A stretch of DNA of 64,000 bases from an uncultured Selenomonadales bacterium (GTDB taxonomy: Bacteria; Bacillota; Negativicutes; Selenomonadales; Selenomonadaceae). A program made the translations under genes and the position numbers. The notes under the pieces were generated by a model. That model had not been told where the DNA came from, did no database searches, and saw only the letters and a program-made list of their open reading frames with translations. Each line of letters begins with the position of its first letter. Positions within the stretch are counted from its first letter, which is position 1. Shown here piece by piece: positions 46,049-56,121 of the stretch. Where the stretch lies: the NCBI GenBank assembly GCA_900314765.1, contig OMWN01000099.1, positions 1-64,000 of the forward strand, written 5' to 3'.

Positions 46049-48273
46049 TATTTTTCCTTTCCTGAACCAACGGCTCGCGTCACACTGAAAACGTCCTTCT
46101 GGCGGCGCAGCTTCGTGATGATTTGCTCCACCTGATCCGCGCTTTTCACGTCGAGTCCCATGATGATTGTCGATGTCTTGTTGCGGCGGTTCGGCTTCGC
46201 GTTGATGGAATTTATGTTGACCTTCATCTCAGCCGGCACGGCCAAAAGTGTCGAGAGCACGCCCGTCTTGTCGTTGCAGACGATGGCAATCGAGACCGTG
46301 TAGACCTTGTCGAGTCCCACATCCCAATCGACCTCTATGACGCGCGAGAGGTCGCCCATGTCGTTTATCGCGTTCGGACAGTCGGCCCTATGAACCGTGA
46401 CGCCGCGCCCGCGCGTGATGTACCCGACGATATGGTCGCCCGGGATAGGGTTGCAACACTTGGCGAGCCGCACGAGCAGACCTGCCTCGCCCGCGACGAG
46501 GATGCCGTGGCTCGCTTTTTTCTGCACGCCCTCGTGCGGCTTGAGCTCCGACAGGAGCTTCGATATATCGGGTGCCGTCGTCTTCTGGAGAAATTCTTTG
46601 TGCATCGTGATGAGCTTCGTCATCACACCTTTGACCGCGACGCCTCCATAGCCGATGGCCGCGAGCAAATCGTCCTCGCTCGTCATCTTCAGCTTGTCCG
46701 CGACGTCCTTGAGACGCCCTTCCTTCAGCAAATCCTTCGGGTCGTAGCCAAGGTGCTTTGCCTCCTCGCGAATGAGCTCCATGCCGCGCTCAATATTTTC
46801 ACCGCGCTTTGCCTTTTTGAACCACGAACGTATCTTGCTCTTCGTCTCACTCGACGCCACGATGTTGAGCCAATCCGGCGACGGCCCATTGTTCGCCATG
46901 TTCGTGATGATGGAAACGATGTCGCCATTTTTCAGCTTGTATTCGAGCGGCACGAGCTTGCCATTCACCTTTGCGCCGACGCAGTGATGGCCGACCTCCG
47001 TATGAATGCGATAGGCAAAATCCAGCGGTATCGAGCCCTTCGGCAAATCGATGACATCGCCTTTCGGCGTGAATACAAAGACCTCATCCGAGAAAACATC
47101 GACTTTCAACGCCTCGACATATTCCTTCGGGTCAGAGAGCTCCTGCTGGAGATTGACCATCTGCCGCAAGAATGAGAGCTTTTGGTCGTATGCCCCGCTC
47201 GCGTTCGCGCCCTTGCCTTTTTCCTTGTATTTCCAATGCGCCGCAACGCCGTACTCAGACACACGATGCATCTGATACGTGCGAATCTGTATCTCCAGCG
47301 GATAGCCGCGCGTCATCACCGTCGTATGGAGTGACTGATAGCCGTTCGATTTTGGCATGGCGATATAGTCCTTGAACCGTCCCGGCATCGGCTTCCACAT
47401 CGCGTGTATGACGCCGAGCACCGCATAGCAGTCCTTCACCGTATCGACGAGCACACGCACCGCCGAGAGGTCATATATCTCGCTGATGTCCTTGTTGTCG
47501 CGCTTCATTTTCTTGTATATGCTGTAGAAATGCTTCGCGCGGCCTCTTATCTCGGCTTTCATGCCCGCCTCGTCGAGCTTTTCGCGCAGCTGCTTTATCG
47601 ACTCGTCAATGAACGCCTGACGCTCCTGCCGCTTTTGCTTGACGCTCTCCACGAGGTCATAGTATATGTCCGGCTCGAGATAATGAAGGCACAAATCCTC
47701 GAGCTCCCACTTTATGCTCGATATGCCGAGCCTGTTAGCGAGCGGCGCGTATATCTCAATCGTCTCGCGCGCAATGCGCTTCTGCTTCTCGGCTGACACA
47801 TATTTGAGCGTGCGCATGTTGTGCAGGCGGTCTGCGAGCTTTATGAGGATGACGCGAATGTCCTTCGCCATCGCAAGAAACAGTTTTCTGTAGTTCTCGA
47901 GCTGCTGTTCTTCTTTTGACTTGTACTTTATCTTGCCGAGCTTCGTCACGCCGTCGATGAGCATGGCGATTTCGTCGCCAAACTCCTCCTGCATTTCCTC
48001 AATCGTATACGTCGTGTCCTCGACGACATCGTGAAGAAGTGCCGCACTGATGGTCGCTTCATCGAGGTGCATGTCTGCCAGAATTTTCGCGACATGGAGC
48101 GGATGAATGATATACTCCTCACCCGACGCGCGCTTTTGACCCTCGTGCGCCGACTTCGCGAGCTCGTACGCGCTCCAAATCACGTCGAGGTCGGCGTCTG
48201 GCTGTGTCTGTCTGACCGTTTCTATGATATCTTCTATTTTTACAGTTTCGCTTGCTTCTCTGCTCTCTTTCAT
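46048..48273 (-). CDS. Bifunctional (p)ppGpp synthetase/hydrolase (RelA/SpoT)
   Basis: 741 residues. HD hydrolase domain (HPLHVAKILADMHLDE, LLHDVVEDT), synthetase domain (RLHNMRTL, then GRAKHFYSIYKKMKR and YQSLHTTVMT), TGS domain near 400-460, helical region and a C-terminal ACT domain. An intact HDxxED-type site means it can both make and break the alarmone. It is followed by the MBL hydrolase. The upstream gap holds an extended -10 promoter. Confidence 0.95.
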   Translation of the reverse strand: MKESREASETVKIEDIIETVRQTQPDADLDVIWSAYELAKSAHEGQKRASGEEYIIHPLHVAKILADMHLDEATISAALLHDVVEDTTYTIEEMQEEFGDEIAMLIDGVTKLGKIKYKSKEEQQLENYRKLFLAMAKDIRVILIKLADRLHNMRTLKYVSAEKQKRIARETIEIYAPLANRLGISSIKWELEDLCLHYLEPDIYYDLVESVKQKRQERQAFIDESIKQLREKLDEAGMKAEIRGRAKHFYSIYKKMKRDNKDISEIYDLSAVRVLVDTVKDCYAVLGVIHAMWKPMPGRFKDYIAMPKSNGYQSLHTTVMTRGYPLEIQIRTYQMHRVSEYGVAAHWKYKEKGKGANASGAYDQKLSFLRQMVNLQQELSDPKEYVEALKVDVFSDEVFVFTPKGDVIDLPKGSIPLDFAYRIHTEVGHHCVGAKVNGKLVPLEYKLKNGDIVSIITNMANNGPSPDWLNIVASSETKSKIRSWFKKAKRGENIERGMELIREEAKHLGYDPKDLLKEGRLKDVADKLKMTSEDDLLAAIGYGGVAVKGVMTKLITMHKEFLQKTTAPDISKLLSELKPHEGVQKKASHGILVAGEAGLLVRLAKCCNPIPGDHIVGYITRGRGVTVHRADCPNAINDMGDLSRVIEVDWDVGLDKVYTVSIAIVCNDKTGVLSTLLAVPAEMKVNINSINAKPNRRNKTSTIIMGLDVKSADQVEQIITKLRRQKDVFSVTRAVGSGKEK

Positions 48274-48325
48274 GCGGCCACATCTCCCCTGAGAAAGGAT
48301 TAGTCATTACACATTTACATACGAT

Positions 48326-48334
48326 ATTATACCA
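48326..48334 (-). promoter_or_regulatory. Extended -10 promoter of the rel gene
   Basis: Minus-strand TGGTATAAT at 48326-48334, about 55 bp before the rel ATG and directly after the recJ stop. No good -35 is seen. Confidence 0.5.
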
Positions 48335-50308
48335 TCATTTTCCCTGCGTGAATGTCTTTGACGCATTTAAATCCAATTTTTCTTTTGGCCTCGGGAGCAT
48401 CCTGTACTCGTCATTGTCCTTCTTTATGAGACCGAGCTCCATGAAAATATCTAGACATTTCCTCAGCGTATAAAGGGAATAATTGAGCCTCGTCGAAAGC
48501 TGCAGCTCCGACACGGCCGCGATGCCCGCCTGCGTCTTCGTCACGGCGCCCGACAGCTCGCGAATGGCGATATACACGTTCGCGAGTATTTCCCTGTTCG
48601 GGAAAATGCGCCTGCTCATCGCCTCGCGCACGTCCTGCAGCTTTATCTGCACATAGCGGTTGCCGTTCCACTCATCTATCTCGGGCATATACGCTATGTC
48701 GATGGGGCCGCCCGTCGCGAATGAAAGCTTCTCAGCCATGTTCCAGCCGATGGCATGCACGTTGCCCACGTTGAACATCAGATGCCTTTTGTCCTCGCGT
48801 CCAACGAGGCGCGCGCCGTCCGCCACGGACTCATGCGCTATGAAAATCGGCCTCGGGTTGCCCATGCCATACGGCTCGAGTTTTGACAGCGTATCGACGA
48901 AGTCCGTGCTCACGTTCAGCGGCGACAGCTCTGCCTCGCCGCTCAGCACGGGTATCATCTGCTCCGACGTCAAGTGCGCGTCTGCAAAAGCGTTGAGCTT
49001 CTCTTCGAGCTCACCAATTTTTTCAGGCTTTATCGTTATGCCCGCCGCCATCGAATGACCGCCAAACTGAATCAAAGAGTCCTTTGCGCTTGTCAGCGCA
49101 TCAAACATGTGAAAGCCCTCGATGCTGCGACATGAGCCTTTGCCAACGCCATCATGAATGCCGATAACGACGGACGGCCGATAATATTTTTCCGTGATGC
49201 GCGACGACACGAGGCCGATGACGCCCGCATGCCAATCGTCGCCATACGCCACGATGACCTTCGCCTGTGATGGGTCCTCGTAGCGCTTTTTTATTTGCTC
49301 CTCTGCCTGTGCGAGTATGTCGAGCTCTATTCTCTTGCGCTCCTCGTTTGCGCCGTCGAGCTCTGCCGCGAGCTCACGCGCTTTTTCCTTGTCGCTTGAA
49401 AGCAACAGCTCCGTGCCGATGGATGCTGTCTCGAGCCTGCCTGCGGCGTTGAGTCTCGGCGCGATGACAAAGCCCACTTGCCCCGACGTGACAGATTTCC
49501 CAGAGAGACCCGACACGTCAATCAGCTCATGAAGCCCGAGTATTCTCTCTGGATTTTCATTTATGGCCTTGAGCCCAGCCTTCACGATTTTGCGATTTTC
49601 GCCTAAGAGCGGCACGAGGTCGGCAATCGTTCCGAGCGCCGCGAGCTCCAAATCGTACGCGTACTCCTCATTGTACAGCTGCTTCGAGAGCGCTTGGCAC
49701 AGCTTGAACGCCACGCCCGCGCCGCAGAGGTCCTTGAACGGATATTTGCAATCTTTTTGATGCGGGTCAACAACGGCCACGGCTTTTGGCATGTCGTCGC
49801 CCGGCAAATGATGATCCGTGACGACGATGTCGAGCCTGTCCCTCACAGACTCGACGATGTCCGCCGACGATATGCCGCAGTCGACGGTGACGACGAGCGA
49901 CGCGCCCGCGTCAGCGATTTTCATCAGTGGCTCCGTGTGAAGACCATAGCCGATTTTCCGCGTCGGTATGAAATAGCTGACATAGTCGCCCGCGCCGATG
50001 TGCTCGAAAAATCGCATCAAAATCGTCGTCGCCGTTATGCCGTCCACATCATAGTCGCCGTAAATAACAAAGCGTTCCTTGCCCTCTATCGCCTCGATGA
50101 TTCTCTTCACGGCCTTGTCCATGTCCTTCATGAGAAAAGGATCATGATACGGCTCCGTCTCCGGCATCAAAAATTTTTGTGCTTCATCCACTGTGTCAAT
50201 GCCGCGCGACATCAATATGCCGGCAATGACCTGCGGCACGCCAATCGCGTCGGCCAATTTTTTTTCGGCCGCCACGTCGTGCTCGCGCACGCACCATTTT
50301 TTCTCCAT
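48335..50308 (-). CDS. recJ: Single-stranded-DNA exonuclease RecJ
   Basis: A 657-residue 5'-3' exonuclease of the DHH phosphoesterase family. YGDYDVDGITATTILMRF carries the first metal Asps, VVTDHHLPGDD the DHH motif and GGHSMAAG the DHHA1 signature. OB and C-terminal domains follow. The last 70 or so residues (LSGAVTKTQAGIAAVSELQ...) look like a small winged-helix tail. It is downstream of the secF terminator. Confidence 0.93.
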   Translation of the reverse strand: MEKKWCVREHDVAAEKKLADAIGVPQVIAGILMSRGIDTVDEAQKFLMPETEPYHDPFLMKDMDKAVKRIIEAIEGKERFVIYGDYDVDGITATTILMRFFEHIGAGDYVSYFIPTRKIGYGLHTEPLMKIADAGASLVVTVDCGISSADIVESVRDRLDIVVTDHHLPGDDMPKAVAVVDPHQKDCKYPFKDLCGAGVAFKLCQALSKQLYNEEYAYDLELAALGTIADLVPLLGENRKIVKAGLKAINENPERILGLHELIDVSGLSGKSVTSGQVGFVIAPRLNAAGRLETASIGTELLLSSDKEKARELAAELDGANEERKRIELDILAQAEEQIKKRYEDPSQAKVIVAYGDDWHAGVIGLVSSRITEKYYRPSVVIGIHDGVGKGSCRSIEGFHMFDALTSAKDSLIQFGGHSMAAGITIKPEKIGELEEKLNAFADAHLTSEQMIPVLSGEAELSPLNVSTDFVDTLSKLEPYGMGNPRPIFIAHESVADGARLVGREDKRHLMFNVGNVHAIGWNMAEKLSFATGGPIDIAYMPEIDEWNGNRYVQIKLQDVREAMSRRIFPNREILANVYIAIRELSGAVTKTQAGIAAVSELQLSTRLNYSLYTLRKCLDIFMELGLIKKDNDEYRMLPRPKEKLDLNASKTFTQGK

Positions 50309-50346
50309 TCCACTTCACTCCAAATCTCTTTTGATACTTATCATAC

Positions 50347-50395
50347 CAAAAAAGGCTATCGATTTCATCACTTTTAATGAAATCAATAGCCTTTA
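50347..50395 (-). terminator. Intrinsic terminator after secF
   Basis: AAAGGCTAT and GATTTCAT pair with ATGAAATC and ATAGCCTTT (one unpaired base on each side). On the minus strand it ends in TTTTTT. It closes the tgt-yajC-secDF transcript before recJ. Confidence 0.85.
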
Positions 50396-50416
50396 AATTC
50401 AAATGCTTATAAAATT

Positions 50417-51397
50417 TTATGCTTTCACTGCCTCAGCGTCGCCGCTGTATTTTTTTGCTCTGCGCTTTTCACTGAAATCTTTGAGCGAGACCCAAAGCGG
50501 GCTCGCGATGAAGATGGATGAATAGCAGCCGCTGAAGAAACCAACGAGCAACGCGAACGAGAAATCTTTCGTCGTGTCGCCGCCGAAGAAGTACAGCGCG
50601 AACGTCGTGAAGAGAACGGTGCACACCGTGTATATCGAGCGCGTGAGCGTCTGATATATGCTCCTGTTCGCGAGCGCGACGACATTGCCGCCCCTGCGGA
50701 AATGAAGCTTCAGATTCTCACGTATTCTGTCGAATATGACAATCGTGTCGTTGATGGAGTAGCCGACAATCGTCAAGAGTGCCGCGACGAATGACGAGTC
50801 AACTTGCTTCTGCGTGAACGAGAACACAGCGAGCACGACGAGCACGTCGTGAACGAGCGCGAGCACGGAGGCAAGGCCAAACTTGAACTCGAAGCGTATA
50901 GAAACGTATATGACGATGAGCACCCACGAGAGGAGCGTCGCCCACAGCGCATTGAGCAAAAGCTCCGTGCCCATCGTGGCGCCGACTTTTTCCTCGCGCA
51001 GCACCTTGTACTCGCCGAGCTTGTCCTTGAGCGATGCCATGACGGCCTTGCGCTCATTTTCCTCGAGATCCACGGTGCGTATCATCACGTCAGTAGACTC
51101 CGTGACGTCCTTTTCTGCGCCCGAGAGCTGTATCGTGCTGTTGTCGAGGTCGTACACTTTCATGACATCACGCACCGATGTGATCGCGACGGGTTGCTCA
51201 AATCTGAGCTCTATGATCGTGCCGCCCGTGAAATCGATGCCGAAATTGAACCCCTTCATGAACATACAGATGATGCCGGGGATGATGACGCAGAGCGAAA
51301 TGAGATACCAGATTTTCCTGTGGCCGACGATGTCAAATCGTCCCTTCATGTATTCCTCATTTTGATCGACGCGCGTCTTTTTTTCATTTTTAGGCAT
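50417..51397 (-). CDS. secF: Protein translocase subunit SecF
   Basis: 326 residues, six membrane segments, with the SecF opening FDIVGHRKIWYLISL, GFNFGIDFTGGT and the RND-type VGYSINDTIVIFDRIREN. It works with SecD to drive export using proton motive force. The ATG at 51397 has AAAGGAGGTG 6-8 bases upstream and overlaps the secD 3' end by 8 bp. Confidence 0.95.
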   Translation of the reverse strand: MPKNEKKTRVDQNEEYMKGRFDIVGHRKIWYLISLCVIIPGIICMFMKGFNFGIDFTGGTIIELRFEQPVAITSVRDVMKVYDLDNSTIQLSGAEKDVTESTDVMIRTVDLEENERKAVMASLKDKLGEYKVLREEKVGATMGTELLLNALWATLLSWVLIVIYVSIRFEFKFGLASVLALVHDVLVVLAVFSFTQKQVDSSFVAALLTIVGYSINDTIVIFDRIRENLKLHFRRGGNVVALANRSIYQTLTRSIYTVCTVLFTTFALYFFGGDTTKDFSFALLVGFFSGCYSSIFIASPLWVSLKDFSEKRRAKKYSGDAEAVKA

Positions 51398-52634
51398 TAT
51401 GCGGCACCTCCTTTGCGGTGCTGCCCATGCCAGCGCCAAAGAAGAACGGATTGTGGAAAATATTTGCTCCGATGAGCAACTTCAGCATGAACTGCGTCAG
51501 CGAAATCGCCGTAATCATCGAGAGGATGACACCAAGGCCGAGCGTAATGGCGAAGCCACGTATCGAGCCCGTGCCGAACATGAACAGCACGATTGACGCG
51601 ATGATGGTCGTGATGTTCGAGTCGAAAATCGTCGTGAACGCGCGCTTGAAGCCCGAGTTCATCGCCATCCTCATCGTCTTGCCTGTCTTGAGCTCCTCTT
51701 TGAAATGCTCAAATATGAGGACGTTCGCGTCGACCGCCATGCCTATCGACAATATGATGCCCGCAACACCCGGCAGCGTCAGCGTCGCGTCGAGGAACTT
51801 CAGCGCGGCGAGCAGCATGAGGACGTACGCCATGAGGCTGATGTCCGCAATGAAGCCCGACAGGCGATAAAACGCAATCATGAACAGAAGCACAGCTCCG
51901 ATGCCGATGGAAAATGCAAATTCACTCTTGTCTTTCGAATCTTGACCGAGCGTCGGACCAACCGTGCGCGTCTCGATGATGTTCACCTTGACCGGCAGTG
52001 CACCACTGCTGAGCAGTATCGCGAGATTGTGCGCTTCCTCGAGCGTGCGCGAGCCCGTGATGACAGCTTTGCCGCCCATGATTGGCTCATTGACGTTTGG
52101 CGCCGTCAGCACCTCGCCATCAAGCAAGATTGCGATGCGGCGGCCGACATTCTTCGACGTGAGCTCACCAAACTTCTGGCCGCCCTCGTCAGAGAACTCG
52201 AGCGCGACGAGATTCTGTCCGCTCTGGTCTGTCTGCTCTTTCGCGTCCTTGAGGTCCGTACCCGTGAGGACGGTGTTGCCTTCCTCATCCTTGAACTCAA
52301 GCATGGCCGTCTTGCCGATGACCTGTATAGCCTTGTCTGGGTCATTGATGCCCGGCAGCTCGACGATGATGCGGCGCTCACCTTGGCGCTGGATGATAGG
52401 CTCCGTGAGGCCGAGCTCATTGACGCGCTTCTCCATGATGTGCGTCACGCGTTCCATCGCGTCGTCATTGACCTGTGCCTCCGGCGTGTCCTCCGCCTCG
52501 AGCACCACATGTGTGCCGCCCTGCAAATCGAGGCCCTGCCTGATTGAGTACGCCAGTGGCGACACGAATGCGATGAAAAGCCCGACTATCACCGCGACGA
52601 CGATGATGAGCTTGCCAAATTCTCCTTTTCTCAA
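51390..52634 (-). CDS. secD: Protein translocase subunit SecD
   Basis: 414 residues. It has RQGLDLQGGTHVVLE near the N terminus, the periplasmic P1 head (GERRIIVELPGINDPDKA) and the C-terminal membrane block with GMAVDANVLIFEHFKEEL. Shorter than E. coli SecD, as usual in Firmicutes. The start is TTG 52634 with a GGAAGGAA ribosome site. It overlaps secF. Confidence 0.95.
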   Translation of the reverse strand: MRKGEFGKLIIVVAVIVGLFIAFVSPLAYSIRQGLDLQGGTHVVLEAEDTPEAQVNDDAMERVTHIMEKRVNELGLTEPIIQRQGERRIIVELPGINDPDKAIQVIGKTAMLEFKDEEGNTVLTGTDLKDAKEQTDQSGQNLVALEFSDEGGQKFGELTSKNVGRRIAILLDGEVLTAPNVNEPIMGGKAVITGSRTLEEAHNLAILLSSGALPVKVNIIETRTVGPTLGQDSKDKSEFAFSIGIGAVLLFMIAFYRLSGFIADISLMAYVLMLLAALKFLDATLTLPGVAGIILSIGMAVDANVLIFEHFKEELKTGKTMRMAMNSGFKRAFTTIFDSNITTIIASIVLFMFGTGSIRGFAITLGLGVILSMITAISLTQFMLKLLIGANIFHNPFFFGAGMGSTAKEVPHNA

Positions 52635-52658
52635 ATCGTTCCTTCCCTTCCTTATATT

Positions 52659-53012
52659 TTACAAATGCTCTTTCTTCCATTCCTCAATATACGCGATGAC
52701 ACGCTCACGCACCGCGTCCGCGTCGAGATTGTCCGTCTCGAGATACAGATTCGCATGGGCGCGCGCGTCTGCCAGCCTTTTATGCTGAACGACAAGTCTT
52801 TCTTCATCCCAATAGACGAGTCGACGCTTCTTTATCGCTGGCAATGTCGCGTCAATCATCACGAGAATATCGGGATGATGCTTGTCCCAGAAATTATGAA
52901 TGCCCGAGTGCTCCTGCGCGACGTTGTAAGCGTCGTAGCCGGCATCACGGAGTCCCTTCACGAGCGTTGTTTTGCCAGACGCACATACACCTACGATTGC
53001 TATTCGCACCAC
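52659..53012 (-). CDS. Small P-loop NTPase, unknown substrate
   Basis: About 117 residues, hardly more than a P-loop core. IAIVGVCASGKTTLVKGL gives a Walker A motif at about residues 7-14. ILVMIDATLPAIKKR resembles the kinase Walker B/lid region. This is the layout of small nucleotide or metabolite kinases, but I cannot name one. The first open codon, GTG 53018, overlaps the GGAAGG ribosome site, so GTG 53012 or 53009 is likelier. It sits between the PP2C gene and secD on the same strand. Confidence 0.6.
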   Translation of the reverse strand: MVRIAIVGVCASGKTTLVKGLRDAGYDAYNVAQEHSGIHNFWDKHHPDILVMIDATLPAIKKRRLVYWDEERLVVQHKRLADARAHANLYLETDNLDADAVRERVIAYIEEWKKEHL

Positions 53013-53069
53013 ACTCACCCTTCCAAAATATCAAAAGCGAAGATTTGCAATCACATCATTAGCACCGCA

Positions 53070-53780
53070 TCACACACGATACGTCGCTGAGAATGTATCG
53101 ACTTTCGGGCTCACGCGCGCACCGTCGGTGATGCCCATGACGACGACCGTCATATCGTCTGCTGGCTGATTTTTGTCCATCTCAATGGCATAGTCCATGA
53201 TGCTCTTTGCTATGAAATCCACATCATCAGCCGTATTGTCACGGATAATGCCCATGATTTTGTTGAAATCAGCTTGGCTGCTGTTTCGCTTTTTGCCTGC
53301 GGCCTGTATGCCGTCCGTATACGAGACGACAACCATGCCCGCCTCAAACGGCACCTCATATATGAGCGGCTTCATGTGGCGATTGACACCAATCGGCCCC
53401 ACCTCGTCATCATAGACCGTCTCATATTCCTCCGTCTTTACGATGACGGGGCAATTCGAGTTGCGGCTGATGACGACAGTCTCCGTGTCGATGTCGGCAC
53501 TCAGCACCGTGAGCGTGCACGACACCTTACGATCCTTCATCGCGTAGAGATAGTCATGCACCGCGCGAGCCACGGCGCCATCACGCGCACCGTCAGATAT
53601 GAGCTCCGTCGCCTTGTTCACGACCCAGCTCGACGTGTGATGCGCCGCGAGGCCATTGCCCTGACCGTCAGCGATGATGGCCGATATGCCGCCATGCGGG
53701 CGCTCTGCGATGTCGCAGCTGTCGCCGCAATACTCCATAGCATATTTTGATGTCCTTGCAATGCCGATTTTGATTTCCAT
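53070..53780 (-). CDS. SpoIIE/RsbX-type PP2C serine phosphatase
   Basis: A 236-residue stand-alone PP2C-like phosphatase. Metal-binding acids lie in IIADGQGNGLAA (about 35-46), SYTDGIQ (near 155) and QPADDMTVVVM at the end. There is no sensor, receiver or membrane domain. Such proteins reverse anti-sigma or anti-anti-sigma phosphorylation, but no STAS or kinase partner is encoded in the window. The ATG at 53780 has AAGGTG upstream. Confidence 0.8.
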   Translation of the reverse strand: MEIKIGIARTSKYAMEYCGDSCDIAERPHGGISAIIADGQGNGLAAHHTSSWVVNKATELISDGARDGAVARAVHDYLYAMKDRKVSCTLTVLSADIDTETVVISRNSNCPVIVKTEEYETVYDDEVGPIGVNRHMKPLIYEVPFEAGMVVVSYTDGIQAAGKKRNSSQADFNKIMGIIRDNTADDVDFIAKSIMDYAIEMDKNQPADDMTVVVMGITDGARVSPKVDTFSATYRV

Positions 53781-53802
53781 TTCGCTCACCTTGATACATT
53801 GC

Positions 53803-54384
53803 TCATTTTTGCTTGCAATCTATGATTCCGCTCTCCGTCACGATTTTATCGACCTTCTCGTCATTATCGGACATCGGAAGCGTCTCAAAAATCTGGCAGT
53901 CATACGTCAGCGCCACGCGACGCGCCTTCACTGCGCTCTTAAGGAAATTGTCATAGTAGCCGCCGCCCATGCCGAGGCGATCGCCGCTGCGCGTGAATGC
54001 GACGCCCGGGACGAGCACGAGGTCTATCTTCTCTGGTTCCACGATGGTCTTTGCGTCCTCGCGAACCGTCAAAATGTCATATTTGCCGGGCTCAAGGTCG
54101 AGCATGGACTTGAGGCGCACGGCCTCCATCGCGCTGTTGCCGACAATATATGGCAGGCAGACCGTCTTGCCAGAGCCCAAAAGGTCGAGAATGATATTCT
54201 CCGTGTGCACCTCCTCATCCATCGAGGCATAGAGGAACACACAGCGCGCCCCGAGATATTCGTCCATGTCAAACAGCAACTTTTGTATCTTGTCGCTCGC
54301 CTCTGCGCGCGCATCTTCCGTCATACCGCGACGCGCGGCGAGTGCCTTGCGACGTATCAGGCGTTTTTCCTCATACATATCCAT
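53803..54384 (-). CDS. 5-formyltetrahydrofolate cyclo-ligase family protein
   Basis: About 193 residues. RRKALAARRGM at the N terminus and LVLVPGVAFTRSGDRLGMGGGYYDNFL hold the ATP/folate signature (GxGGGYYD). It recycles 5-formyl-THF to methenyl-THF. The ATG at 54384 (or TTG at 54387) starts a few bases past the yajC stop, with GAGGA inside yajC. Confidence 0.92.
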   Translation of the reverse strand: MDMYEEKRLIRRKALAARRGMTEDARAEASDKIQKLLFDMDEYLGARCVFLYASMDEEVHTENIILDLLGSGKTVCLPYIVGNSAMEAVRLKSMLDLEPGKYDILTVREDAKTIVEPEKIDLVLVPGVAFTRSGDRLGMGGGYYDNFLKSAVKARRVALTYDCQIFETLPMSDNDEKVDKIVTESGIIDCKQK

Positions 54385-54390
54385 CAAGTT

Positions 54391-54732
54391 TTATTCCTCT
54401 TTCTTGTCATCCTTGCTCTCGGTCTGCTCGCTCTCGTCATCATTTCTCATCGAGATGCCCTGCGAGATATTCGCGTTGATGGAGGCGCGCGACACCTTTA
54501 TGACGACGCCGTCGGCAATCTCGAGCATGATGGTCTTCGCATCAAGCTCGACAATCTCGCCATATATGCCGCCAATCGTCACGACCTTGTTGCCCTTGTG
54601 CAGATTCGCGAGCATCTCGCCGCGCTTTTTGCGCTCTTTGCTCTGCGGACGAATCAGCAGGAAATAAAAGAGGGCAAACATCACGACAATCGGTCCGTAA
54701 GTAGTAAGCATGGCCAAAGTTTCTTGATCCAA
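54391..54732 (-). CDS. yajC: Preprotein translocase subunit YajC
   Basis: 113 residues. A single N-terminal membrane segment (YGPIVVMFALFYFLLIRPQSKERKKR) is followed by a small basic-to-acidic cytosolic domain (GNKVVTIGGIYGEIV). The tail is strongly acidic (ESEQTESKDDKKEE). It lies between tgt and the cyclo-ligase, with secDF three genes downstream. This tgt-yajC-secDF order is widespread. Confidence 0.95.
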   Translation of the reverse strand: MDQETLAMLTTYGPIVVMFALFYFLLIRPQSKERKKRGEMLANLHKGNKVVTIGGIYGEIVELDAKTIMLEIADGVVIKVSRASINANISQGISMRNDDESEQTESKDDKKEE

Positions 54733-54808
54733 AATGAATTCCTCCTAAAAAATTGTAAATGTAAAAATCCAATTAAACATTATACTACAAATGCCACCTA
54801 TTTGTCTT

Positions 54809-55942
<1,134 letters not shown>

Positions 55943-56053
55943 TTAGATTCAAATGAATGATGATTGAGTCTTGATGACATTCTTTTATCATCGTCTCATT
56001 AAAATTGAAATCAGATTCTTTGATATTTTATCATGTTTCGCGCTAAAAATGCA

Positions 56054-56084
56054 AAAGAAAAAGGACACCGAGCGAACGGTGTCC
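56054..56084 (-). terminator. Intrinsic terminator after the SLH porin gene
   Basis: GGACACCG (56063-56070) pairs with CGGTGTCC (56077-56084), loop of 6, then TTTTTCTTTT on the minus strand. Confidence 0.88.
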
Positions 56085-56121
56085 AAATGATTTATGTAAG
56101 ACAAATGACGAAGCGAATTTA

